DNA from: Nanobdellota archaeon
Lineage (GTDB): Bacteria; Patescibacteriota; Minisyncoccia; UBA6257; GWB1-50-10
Direction of reading: 5' to 3'
Assembly (NCBI GenBank): GCA_030695805.1
Contig: JAUYPG010000008.1
Location: 1-5,697, forward strand
DNA length: 5,697 nt
Shown here: in pieces, positions 1-4,176 of the stretch
How positions within the stretch are numbered: position 1 is the first letter of the stretch
How the letters are laid out: each line of letters opens with the position of its first letter
Translations under genes and position numbers: made by a program
Notes under the pieces: model-generated
Told to the model about the DNA's origin: nothing
Databases searched by the model: none
The model's input: the letters and a program-made list of their open reading frames with translations, nothing else

Positions 1-33
1 AATCACAAACAATACCGAATGACCGAAATACAA
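1..33. repeat. Left arm of inverted repeat flanking the four-helix-bundle gene
   Basis: The sequence AATCACAAACAATACCGAAT and what follows matches, imperfectly and with a short gap, the reverse complement of 393-429 (AATTACAAACAAATTCGAAA onward). The arm is probably truncated by the window start, because the right arm continues past 429. It overlaps the start codon of the enclosed gene. Confidence 0.55.
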
Positions 34-384
34 AATACCAAACAATATGATTTAGAAGAGCGCACGTATAAGTACGCAAAAGAAAATCGAGATTTTGTAA
101 AGCAATTACCAAAAAGTGTCGCAAACTATGAGTACGGAAAACAACTCATAAGAGCATCCGGATCGCAGGCGGCAAACTATATTGAGGCAAACGAGGCATT
201 GAGTAAAAAAGATTTTGTCCATAGAATAAAAATATGCAGAAAAGAGACAAAAGAATGTTCTTTATGGATTAAACTGTGCGATACGGGAGAAAGTGAAGCC
301 CTTTCTAATAAACAACAAGAACTTCTTGCGGAAGGACAAGAGTTAAGAAAAATATTCACATCAATTCTGAACAAAAGTTTGTAG
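19..384 (+). CDS. Four-helix-bundle protein (23S rRNA intervening-sequence / S23 type)
   Basis: This 121-residue protein is entirely helical in appearance. Its central segment, LPKSVANYEYGKQLIRASGS followed by QAANYIEANEA and KKDFVHRIKICRKETKE, is the signature I know from the four-helix-bundle family first described as the protein of 23S rRNA intervening sequences and very common in CPR genomes. Family members are about 115-125 residues, so this one is full length. There is no signal peptide or membrane segment, so it should be cytoplasmic. The molecular role of the family is not settled; nucleic-acid binding has been proposed. The frame is open upstream to base 1, but the ATG at 19 fits the family's usual N-terminus. 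No Shine-Dalgarno precedes it. The start codon lies inside the left arm of an inverted repeat whose right arm follows the stop, so gene and repeats look like one unit. It is not obviously part of the pilin operon downstream. Confidence 0.85.
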   Translation: MTEIQNTKQYDLEERTYKYAKENRDFVKQLPKSVANYEYGKQLIRASGSQAANYIEANEALSKKDFVHRIKICRKETKECSLWIKLCDTGESEALSNKQQELLAEGQELRKIFTSILNKSL

Positions 385-392
385 AAGTTTTA

Positions 393-429
393 AATTTTGG
401 TCATTTGAATTTCGAATTTGTTTGTAATT
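393..429. repeat. Right arm of inverted repeat flanking the four-helix-bundle gene
   Basis: An AT-rich block (AATTTTGGTCATTTGAATTT onward) eight bases after the stop of the four-helix-bundle gene. Its reverse complement resembles bases 1-33. Similar sequence continues to about 452, directly against the first pilin start, so the element appears to abut the pilin array. Confidence 0.55.
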
Positions 430-452
430 TGGTATTTGGTGCTTGGAATTTT

Positions 453-854
453 ATGAAACTAAACATGAAACTAACTAAGTGCATGATCCTCGCCACAACC
501 GCCCTCCTGCCCCTCGTCGCGCAAGGAGTGAACATCTGGGAAGGGACGAGCATAGGGTCAAGTACGGATGGCAGAAGCGTGGGATGCAACGAAGCGATTG
601 GAGGATGCAATTTTGAAGACATCGGCGTTGTCTTCACGAACATTCTTCAATTTTTATTCGCAATCGCGATTCCCATCACCGTGGCTATGATTGTGTTCGG
701 CGCGATTCAGATGGTGATTTCGCGCGGAAGCCCGGACAAGGTAAAGCAGGGGAAGGACACTATGGTAAAAGCGGTCATTGGGCTTATCATTGTGCTCGCG
801 TCTTATCTTATCGTAATAACCGTGAGAATGGTGTTGACCGGAGTAACCAAATAA
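453..854 (+). CDS. TrbC/VirB2-type pilin-like protein P1
   Basis: Predicted 133-residue exported protein. From the ATG at 453 it has a short basic N-terminus, a hydrophobic signal sequence ending near VAQG (residue 25), a polar segment, TM1 at about 61-88, a short basic loop (SRGSPDKVKQGKD, 90-102), and TM2 at about 104-128. This signal-plus-two-helix layout with a basic cytoplasmic loop is that of TrbC/VirB2 pilins, the major subunits of conjugation and type IV secretion pili. The frame is open further upstream to a TTG at 405, but those codons come from the AT-rich repeat and do not resemble a signal peptide. ATGs at 465 and 483 are alternatives, and none has a clear ribosome site. Unlike P2-P7, the predicted mature part carries two cysteines (C45 and C52), possibly a disulphide. 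It is the most divergent member and is separated from P2 by a hairpin and a promoter. Confidence 0.72.
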   Translation: MKLNMKLTKCMILATTALLPLVAQGVNIWEGTSIGSSTDGRSVGCNEAIGGCNFEDIGVVFTNILQFLFAIAIPITVAMIVFGAIQMVISRGSPDKVKQGKDTMVKAVIGLIIVLASYLIVITVRMVLTGVTK

Positions 855-861
855 TGGGTCA

Positions 862-897
862 GGACATCCGACCCCGCCAAGGCGGGGTCGGATGTCC
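862..897 (+). terminator. 17-bp perfect hairpin between P1 and P2
   Basis: Bases 862-878 (GGACATCCGACCCCGCC) pair perfectly with 881-897 around a two-base AA gap. The hairpin is GC rich and starts 7 bases after the P1 stop. No T tract follows (CAAATATTG), so it is not a classical intrinsic terminator. It could instead slow transcription, protect the upstream mRNA 3' end, or be a palindromic repeat, since its core GGACATCC recurs in hairpins at 3834 and 4602. Confidence 0.55.
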
Positions 898-917
898 CAA
901 ATATTGAATATGGGTAG

Positions 918-929
918 TATAATAAACTT
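918..929 (+). promoter_or_regulatory. -10 box giving a probable leaderless start for P2
   Basis: A perfect TATAAT lies at 918-923, followed by six bases and the ATG of P2 at 930. Transcription would normally begin about 6-7 bases after the -10 box, that is at the start codon, so the mRNA is probably leaderless. The toxin-antitoxin promoter at 3901 has the same spacing. No good -35 is visible at the normal distance, where the edge of the hairpin lies. Confidence 0.55.
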
Positions 930-1346
930 ATGAAAAAAATAGGGATAATTATTATAGCGGTATTAATGCTAGGGACGACACATGCGGGATACGCCGCAGA
1001 CACAGAACCGGGACCTGGAGACACGGTCCCGGGAAACGCGGGAAGAGCCGGCACCACCCCCGACTCCATAGATCTAAACAAGGCCAAATGGAACCCCCTC
1101 GGCCCAGGCGTGACTACGATAGAAGCTCTTCTAAAACGCATCATTAACTGGCTTATCACAATAGCGGCCCCCATTGCCGCGGGTATGGTCGTCTATGGCG
1201 CCTACCAGATGCTTTTTGCAGCCGGAGAGCCGGAAAAAGTAAAGACCGGAAGGAACACAATCCTTTATACCGTTGTCGGGTATGGTATAATTCTTATCAG
1301 TTGGGGGGTGGTCTCAATTGTTGAAAATTTCCTGAAAGGAGGATAA
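930..1346 (+). CDS. TrbC/VirB2-type pilin-like protein P2
   Basis: A 138-residue exported protein. The N-terminus MKK plus a long hydrophobic run is a Sec signal peptide, cleaved somewhere around THAGYAA (19-23). A Gly/Pro-rich linker (24-60) follows. TM1 spans about 70-97, the basic loop GEPEKVKTGRNTI is at 98-110, and TM2 lies at about 112-135. The GExEK loop between two helices links it to P3-P7, but the rest of the core differs, for example KRIINWLITIAAP in place of VGWxQVFFY. The role inferred from the family is a T4SS pilus subunit in the inner membrane. The start is fixed by a TATAAT box six bases upstream. The last codons (AAA GGA GGA TAA) contain a strong Shine-Dalgarno AAAGGAGG at 1335-1342, and the stop lies in the first bases of the 99-bp repeat region, so the exact C-terminus may have been altered by insertion. 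Confidence 0.75.
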   Translation: MKKIGIIIIAVLMLGTTHAGYAADTEPGPGDTVPGNAGRAGTTPDSIDLNKAKWNPLGPGVTTIEALLKRIINWLITIAAPIAAGMVVYGAYQMLFAAGEPEKVKTGRNTILYTVVGYGIILISWGVVSIVENFLKGG

Positions 1347-1452
1347 AGTAATGACCAACACGAATGACACGAATGTAGCACGAACAACACGAAGACGTAA
1401 GCAAGTAAAGTTCGTGTTGTTCGCATAAGATTCGTATTGTTCGTATTGGACA
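1343..1452. repeat. 99-bp imperfect inverted repeat, copy 1 (upstream of P3)
   Basis: Two 41-base arms, 1353-1393 and 1411-1451, pair at about 31 of 41 positions around a 17-base loop. The arms consist of variants of CACGAA / TTCGTG. A second copy lies at 2782-2890 before pilin P6, with about 11 differences over 99 bases, nearly all transitions. The shared sequence extends left to ATAAAGTAA and right to GGACAG. This copy fills the space between P2 and P3. It could form a long RNA hairpin or be a MITE-like element. No transposase gene is present. Confidence 0.8.
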
Positions 1453-1459
1453 GAAAACA

Positions 1460-1738
1460 ATGAACATCGCCAACGCCCAAGCCACAACAACCGTAAGAAC
1501 ATTAGAGGACGTGCAGGGGATACTACAAGATGTCGTGGGCTGGGCCCAGGTTTTCTTTTACGTTATTGCGGCCCTCTTTATCATCTGGGGCGCCTGGGAC
1601 TACCTACAGTCCGGCGGAGAACCGGAAAAAACGAAAAAAGCAAGAGACAGAATTCTCTACTCCCTTGTGGCAATAGCGATAGCGGTCATTGCCGGAGGAA
1701 TAGTGAGAATGGTTGCTTCATTTATAAACACGCCATGA
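1460..1738 (+). CDS. TrbC/VirB2-type pilin-like protein P3, lacking a full signal peptide
   Basis: Only 92 residues, against 122-152 for its siblings. The core is intact: VQGILQDVVGWAQVFFY, TM1 at about 29-50, loop SGGEPEKTKKARDR at 51-64, and TM2 at about 66-88. The N-terminus is just MNIANAQA before TTTVRTLEDV. NAQA resembles the last residues and cleavage site of a signal peptide whose hydrophobic part is gone. Reading upstream in the same frame gives polar codons and then TAA at 1406-1408, so no hidden signal sequence exists in this frame. The gene begins eight bases after the palindromic repeat, which suggests a rearrangement removed the true 5' end. Ribosome binding is weak (GGA at 1448-1450). 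Its TGA stop overlaps the P4 start as ATGA (1735-1738), so P4 may be translationally coupled to it. It may be a decayed pilin or may insert through TM1 without cleavage. Confidence 0.7.
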   Translation: MNIANAQATTTVRTLEDVQGILQDVVGWAQVFFYVIAALFIIWGAWDYLQSGGEPEKTKKARDRILYSLVAIAIAVIAGGIVRMVASFINTP

Positions 1739-2283
1739 AAGACAATATAAAGAACCGCACCGTAAGCGATGCGGTATTATTGAGGGTAACCCCTCGTCGT
1801 CCCGCCAAAACGGGACTCGCTCGGGGTTATTTTCGCCCCCGTATAGTAACCTCGTCCCGCCATGGCGGAACGAGGTATTCGCAGGCGAAAATAAAAAAAT
1901 GGATACAGGCACTTTTGTTCGGAGTGCTCACACTTCCCCTCGCGGCGCTTGCGAGAACTCGGGTGACGGAGCGCATAGATGATGCGACGGTGCGGGCACT
2001 AAGAGGCACTGGAACCAAAACAAGCGTGGGCTCCATCGAAGACATCCAGGGCATCATCCAAGACGTGGTGGGATGGTTTCAGGTCTTCTTCTACACTTTC
2101 GCCGTCATCTTCATCCTCCTTGGCGCATGGGATTACCTGTCCTCCGGCGGGGAAGCGGAAAAAACAAAGAGCGGAAGAAACAAAATTATCTACGGCCTGG
2201 TGGCAATCGCGATAGCGGTCATAGCCGGAGGCGTAGTGCGGTTGGTATTTAATTTCGTTGAAGGAACACCCCCTGTGCGATAA
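1735..2283 (+). CDS. TrbC/VirB2-type pilin-like protein P4 carrying an in-frame palindromic insertion
   Basis: 182 residues. The start at 1735 overlaps the P3 stop (ATGA), the usual sign of coupled genes. Residues 1-5 (MKDNI) are followed by about 48 Arg-rich residues (6-53) encoded by a structured repeat, and then by KKWIQALLFGVLTLPLAALA (54-73), a normal signal-peptide h-region and AxA cleavage site. Deleting the 144-nt repeat would join MKDNI to KKWIQ, giving a 134-residue pilin like its siblings. The mature part is a polar segment (74-113), TM1 at 114-135, loop SSGGEAEKTKSGRNK at 136-150, and TM2 at 151-174. The last ~85 residues are nearly identical to P5. No in-frame ATG occurs between 1735 and the h-region; TTG 1915 or GTG 1924 could serve as late starts, but both would damage the signal peptide. 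Whether the extended protein is exported is unknown. Confidence 0.72.
   Translation: MKDNIKNRTVSDAVLLRVTPRRPAKTGLARGYFRPRIVTSSRHGGTRYSQAKIKKWIQALLFGVLTLPLAALARTRVTERIDDATVRALRGTGTKTSVGSIEDIQGIIQDVVGWFQVFFYTFAVIFILLGAWDYLSSGGEAEKTKSGRNKIIYGLVAIAIAVIAGGVVRLVFNFVEGTPPVR
1747..1895. repeat. Structured palindromic element, copy A (inside P4)
   Basis: About 149 bp bounded by ATAAA at 1747-1751 and 1891-1895, a possible target duplication. It contains hairpins at 1754-1775 (nine pairs, one mismatch) and 1849-1876 (13 pairs, one mismatch). The second is enclosed by ATTTTCGCC (1829-1837) pairing with GGCGAAAAT (1884-1892). A small hairpin GTCCCG/CGGGAC (1799-1815) is unique to this copy. Copy B lies at 4792-4928. 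The unit between the flanks is 144 nt, a multiple of three, and is free of stops in the P4 frame. Confidence 0.82.
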
Positions 2284-2288
2284 AAAGT

Positions 2289-2747
2289 ATGAAAAAAATC
2301 ATTATTATTGGAGTAATTGGGGCGGCTCTTGTTGGAGGAGTCGTGGTCCCTATGGAAACAAAAGCGACGCGGGTATTAAAGGATGATGCGTCATATGAGG
2401 AGATTATCCAAGAAAAGAACAAACCAAACATCAATAGACAACGGGTGGACGTGCGGCCTTTCGCCGAAAGCGCACGGGAAGCGACAGGACAACAAACCAC
2501 AGTCGGCTCCATCGAAGACGTCCAAGGCATCATCCAGGATGTGGTAGGATGGTTCCAGGTCTTTTTCTACACCTTCGCAGTTATCTTCATCCTCCTTGGA
2601 GCATGGGATTACCTATCCTCCGGTGGAGAGCCGGAAAAAACAAAGAGCGGCAGAAACAAAATTATCTACGGCCTTGTGGCAATCGCGATAGCGGTCATAG
2701 CCGGAGGCGTGGTGCGGTTGGTATTTAATTTCGTTGAAGGAACATAA
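2289..2747 (+). CDS. TrbC/VirB2-type pilin-like protein P5
   Basis: 152 residues, starting 5 bases after the P4 stop. MKKIIIIGVIGAALVGGVVV is a clear Sec signal, probably cleaved near ETKA (residue 26). Residues 27-76 are a charged, low-hydrophobicity segment (EEIIQEKNKPNINRQR among others) with no counterpart in P4. From VGSIEDVQGII onward the protein matches P4 almost residue for residue: TM1 at 88-109, SSGGEPEKTKSGRNK at 110-124, and TM2 at 125-148. The final ~110 nucleotides of the two genes differ at only three positions that I can count, much closer than the upstream part of the shared block, which suggests recent duplication or gene conversion. The family suggests an inner-membrane pilus subunit. 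The variable N-terminal segment should lie on the same side of the membrane as the cleaved signal peptide. No Shine-Dalgarno is evident. Confidence 0.77.
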   Translation: MKKIIIIGVIGAALVGGVVVPMETKATRVLKDDASYEEIIQEKNKPNINRQRVDVRPFAESAREATGQQTTVGSIEDVQGIIQDVVGWFQVFFYTFAVIFILLGAWDYLSSGGEPEKTKSGRNKIIYGLVAIAIAVIAGGVVRLVFNFVEGT

Positions 2748-2781
2748 ACCAGATAGTTTAAAGTTCACACAAGGTCGAATA

Positions 2782-2890
2782 ATAAAGTAAGACCAATACG
2801 AATGACACGAACATAGCACGAACAACACGAAGACATAAGTAAGTAAAATTCGCGTTGTTCGCGTAAAATTCGCAATGTTCGTATTGGACA
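2782..2890. repeat. 99-bp imperfect inverted repeat, copy 2 (upstream of P6)
   Basis: Arms 2791-2831 and 2849-2889 surround a 17-base loop, the same organisation as at 1353-1451. Both copies end in TTCGTATTGGACAGA and are followed within about ten bases by a pilin ATG. The rest of the P5-P6 gap (2748-2781) contains no recognisable promoter or terminator. Confidence 0.8.
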
Positions 2891-2897
2891 GATATAT

Positions 2898-3284
2898 ATG
2901 AAAATAAAAAATATTATCGCGCAGGCAGGAGTCGCAGTCGCGGCCTTGCCGCTTGTTGGGCTTGCGACATCACACATACCACCAAGAGGAGATGCGGGGC
3001 CGCCTTCGGGATTGCCAGACCCAGGAACAATAACAACAACAACGGTAAGGTCAATTGGGGATGTGCAGGAAATCGTAAAGGATATCGTGGGCTGGGTGCA
3101 GGTCTTCTTCTATATCATAGCGACCCTCTTCATCATCCTTGCCGCGTATGGGTACCTTACCTCAGGCGGTGAGGCGGAAAAAACAAAAGAAGCGAAGAAC
3201 AAGGTGATATACGCCGTAGTCGCGATTGCGGTGGCGCTCATCGCGGGCGGAGTAGTGCAATTGGTGGACACCTTCGTGAACTGA
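2898..3284 (+). CDS. TrbC/VirB2-type pilin-like protein P6
   Basis: 128 residues. The signal peptide MKIKNIIAQAGVAVAALPLV continues to a cleavage site around GLATS (residue 25). A Pro/Gly-rich linker (26-44) and a threonine run (TITTTTV) lead into the conserved SIGDVQEIVKDIVGWVQVFFY, TM1 at 66-87, loop SGGEAEKTKEAKNK at 89-102, and TM2 at about 103-124. The protein ends four residues after TM2, so there is no tail. In contrast to P3, which sits behind the same 99-bp repeat, the signal peptide is complete. A weak GGA (2886-2888) nine bases before the ATG is the only ribosome-site candidate, and it is supplied by the repeat. The stop codon is TGA and lies at the base of a 3283-3310 stem-loop. 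Family role inferred: T4SS pilus subunit. Confidence 0.78.
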   Translation: MKIKNIIAQAGVAVAALPLVGLATSHIPPRGDAGPPSGLPDPGTITTTTVRSIGDVQEIVKDIVGWVQVFFYIIATLFIILAAYGYLTSGGEAEKTKEAKNKVIYAVVAIAVALIAGGVVQLVDTFVN

Positions 3285-3310
3285 GCATTTGAATAATGAT
3301 TCAAATGCTC
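3283..3310 (+). other. Perfect stem-loop overlapping the P6 stop
   Basis: GAGCATTTGAA (3283-3293) pairs perfectly with TTCAAATGCTC (3300-3310) around TAATGA. It includes the last two bases of the P6 stop codon. No T tract follows, so it may be a processing or 3'-protection element between P6 and P7 rather than a terminator. Confidence 0.55.
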
Positions 3311-3331
3311 ATCCCGAGTGTAGCGAGGGAT
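3311..3331. repeat. Short interspersed palindrome (CCCGAGTGTAGCGAGGG type), copy 1
   Basis: ATCCC (3311-3315) and GGGAT (3327-3331) flank GAGTGTAGCGA. This is the same type as 3732-3758 (CCCTGAGCGAAGTCGAAGGG), a short intergenic palindrome that I recall as scattered through many bacterial genomes. Function unknown. Confidence 0.55.
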
Positions 3332-3356
3332 CTCTGCTTATTCGGCAAAAAAAGAC

Positions 3357-3725
3357 ATGAAAACATCGTGCATAAAATTGGCGTTCGTGATTCTCGCGAC
3401 CCTGCTTATTCCTTTCGCAGGAATAGCGCAAGGCCAGGACCCTCCGAGAGGTCTTATTCCGACCGGAGCCGAGGCAACGGAAATCACCTCGATCATAGCG
3501 GTACAGGAGGTAGTAACAAGAATCGTGGGCTGGGCACAGGTCTTCTTCTACATCATCGCAACCCTCTTCATCATCTTCGCGGCCTTCAAGTATTTGATGT
3601 CCGGCGGAGAGGAGGAAAAGGTGAAAGAAGCGAAGAGCATGCTAATCTACTCGATCGTCGCGATTGCCATTGCCGCTGTCTCCGGCGGAGTCGTCCTCGT
3701 GGTCCGAAACTTCCTCGACATATAG
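3357..3725 (+). CDS. TrbC/VirB2-type pilin-like protein P7
   Basis: 122 residues, the last member of the array. The signal peptide MKTSCIKLAFVILATLLIPF ends near GIAQG (residues 22-26). A short linker (QDPPRGLIPTGAEATEI) is followed by VQEVVTRIVGWAQVFFY, TM1 at about 59-81, loop SGGEEEKVKEAKSM at 82-95, and TM2 at about 96-119. The loop motif SGGExEKxKEAK is closest to P6. The gene starts 72 bases after P6 with two small palindromes between them. An A-rich stretch (AAAAAAAGAC) precedes the ATG, with no true Shine-Dalgarno. It is followed by a CCCTGAGCG-type palindrome and a good intrinsic terminator, so P7 closes the transcription unit. Long open frames in other registers over this gene (for example 3296-3874) are shadows. 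Confidence 0.78.
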   Translation: MKTSCIKLAFVILATLLIPFAGIAQGQDPPRGLIPTGAEATEITSIIAVQEVVTRIVGWAQVFFYIIATLFIIFAAFKYLMSGGEEEKVKEAKSMLIYSIVAIAIAAVSGGVVLVVRNFLDI

Positions 3726-3731
3726 AAATTG

Positions 3732-3758
3732 TATTCCCTGAGCGAAGTCGAAGGGATA
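3732..3758. repeat. Short interspersed palindrome (CCCTGAGCGAAGTCGAAGGG type), copy 2
   Basis: TCCCT (3735-3739) pairs with AGGGA (3752-3756) around GAGCGAAGTCGA. It lies 7 bases after the P7 stop and just before the terminator. Same class as 3311-3331. Confidence 0.6.
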
Positions 3759-3765
3759 CCATATC

Positions 3766-3793
3766 AAAACCCCCAAAAGGGGGTTTTGTGTTT
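3766..3793 (+). terminator. Intrinsic terminator of the pilin array
   Basis: AAAACCCCC (3766-3774) pairs perfectly with GGGGGTTTT (3779-3787) around AAAA, followed by GTGTTT. It has a compact GC stem, a four-base loop and a U-rich tail, 40 bases after the P7 stop. This fits a Rho-independent terminator for the plus strand; the A run on its other side could also serve the minus strand. Confidence 0.8.
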
Positions 3794-3833
3794 CGCGCAG
3801 GCCATTCGGCTCTGAGATCCTCAGGCTCGAAGA

Positions 3834-3864
3834 GATATCGGACATCCTCTGGATATCCGATATC
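3834..3864. repeat. GGACATCC-core palindrome, copy upstream of the toxin-antitoxin pair
   Basis: GATATCGGACATCC (3834-3847) pairs with GGATATCCGATATC (3851-3864) around TCT, with a single C-A mismatch (3843/3855). Nearly the same palindrome, with the mismatch at the same position, lies at 4602-4637 after the toxin gene. The similarity continues a little past the hairpin (AGATATTAA versus TGATATTGAA). Confidence 0.75.
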
Positions 3865-3876
3865 CAGATATTAATG

Positions 3877-3912
3877 TTGCATGAAACATACATCATGATG
3901 TATAATGCAACC
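3877..3912 (+). promoter_or_regulatory. Toxin-antitoxin promoter with overlapping palindromic operator
   Basis: A perfect -10 TATAAT lies at 3901-3906, 18 bases after a partial -35 TTGCAT (3877-3882). ATACATCATGATGTAT (3888-3903) is a perfect 16-base palindrome between the two boxes and running into the -10. That is the expected place for an operator bound by the ribbon-helix-helix antitoxin, so autoregulation is likely. The ATG at 3913 is six bases past the -10, which suggests a leaderless mRNA. Confidence 0.7.
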
Positions 3913-4176
3913 ATGACAAGAACGCAGATATATCTCCCGGAAAGTCAGCTTCGGGAGCTCAAAAAAATAGCAGTCAAAAAAAATGAGGCCGTATCCGAAA
4001 TTATCCGGCAGATGTTGCGCGAACGGCTGGACAAGCAAGGAGAGGGGAGAAACAGCGAAAAATCCACCAGCGAATCTCTTATTGAAATGTCTAACCGGAT
4101 AAGTAAAAAATGGACGGCAAAAGGCCCCCGCGACCTCTCCTCCAATACGGATAAATACATCTATGGAGAAATCTGA
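3913..4176 (+). CDS. Ribbon-helix-helix (CopG/MetJ-fold) antitoxin
   Basis: 87 residues. TRTQIYLP at 2-9 is the DNA-contacting beta strand. ESQLRELKKIAVKKNEA (10-26) and SEIIRQMLRERLDK (28-41) are the two helices of a ribbon-helix-helix domain. A charged linker follows, and the C-terminus GPRDLSSNTDKYIYGEI is of the type that folds onto PIN toxins in known RHH/PIN pairs. Its role is to neutralise the downstream toxin and repress the operon through the palindrome at 3888-3903. I place the start at 3913: an in-frame ATG at 3874 would add 13 residues, but those codons are the promoter and operator themselves. The stop overlaps the toxin start by 14 bases, typical of coupled antitoxin-toxin genes. 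The exact family is an inference from the sequence pattern. Confidence 0.83.
   Translation: MTRTQIYLPESQLRELKKIAVKKNEAVSEIIRQMLRERLDKQGEGRNSEKSTSESLIEMSNRISKKWTAKGPRDLSSNTDKYIYGEI

Noticed and set aside
405..452. TTG start giving a 16-residue longer P1
   Set aside because: These codons come from the AT-rich repeat arm; the ATG at 453 or 465 directly precedes a proper signal peptide.
1351..1428. 25-codon frame MTNTNDTNVARTT... behind a strong Shine-Dalgarno
   Set aside because: It is read from the 99-bp repeat, and copy 2 has no matching start (GACCAATACGAATGA), so it is not conserved. Used only in the hairpin-bridging idea.
1265..1502. Several minus-strand frames over the P2-P3 gap
   Set aside because: They are antisense readings of the inverted repeat and the pilin ends, with no ribosome sites or family resemblance.
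1747..1895. tRNA- or riboswitch-like fold in the structured element
   Set aside because: Nested hairpins are present, but there is no T-loop, anticodon arm or CCA pattern and no riboswitch core that I recognise.
1343..2890. CRISPR-like repeats
   Set aside because: There are only two copies 1.4 kb apart with genes between them; no repeat-spacer periodicity and no cas gene.
3296..3874. 192-codon plus-strand open frame
   Set aside because: It overlaps P7 in another register, is Arg/Ser rich with no recognisable domain, and runs through the terminator and palindromes; P7 has a signal peptide and the family core.
3874..3912. Earlier ATG for the antitoxin
   Set aside because: The 13 extra codons are the promoter -10 box and the operator palindrome; the RHH domain begins right after the ATG at 3913.
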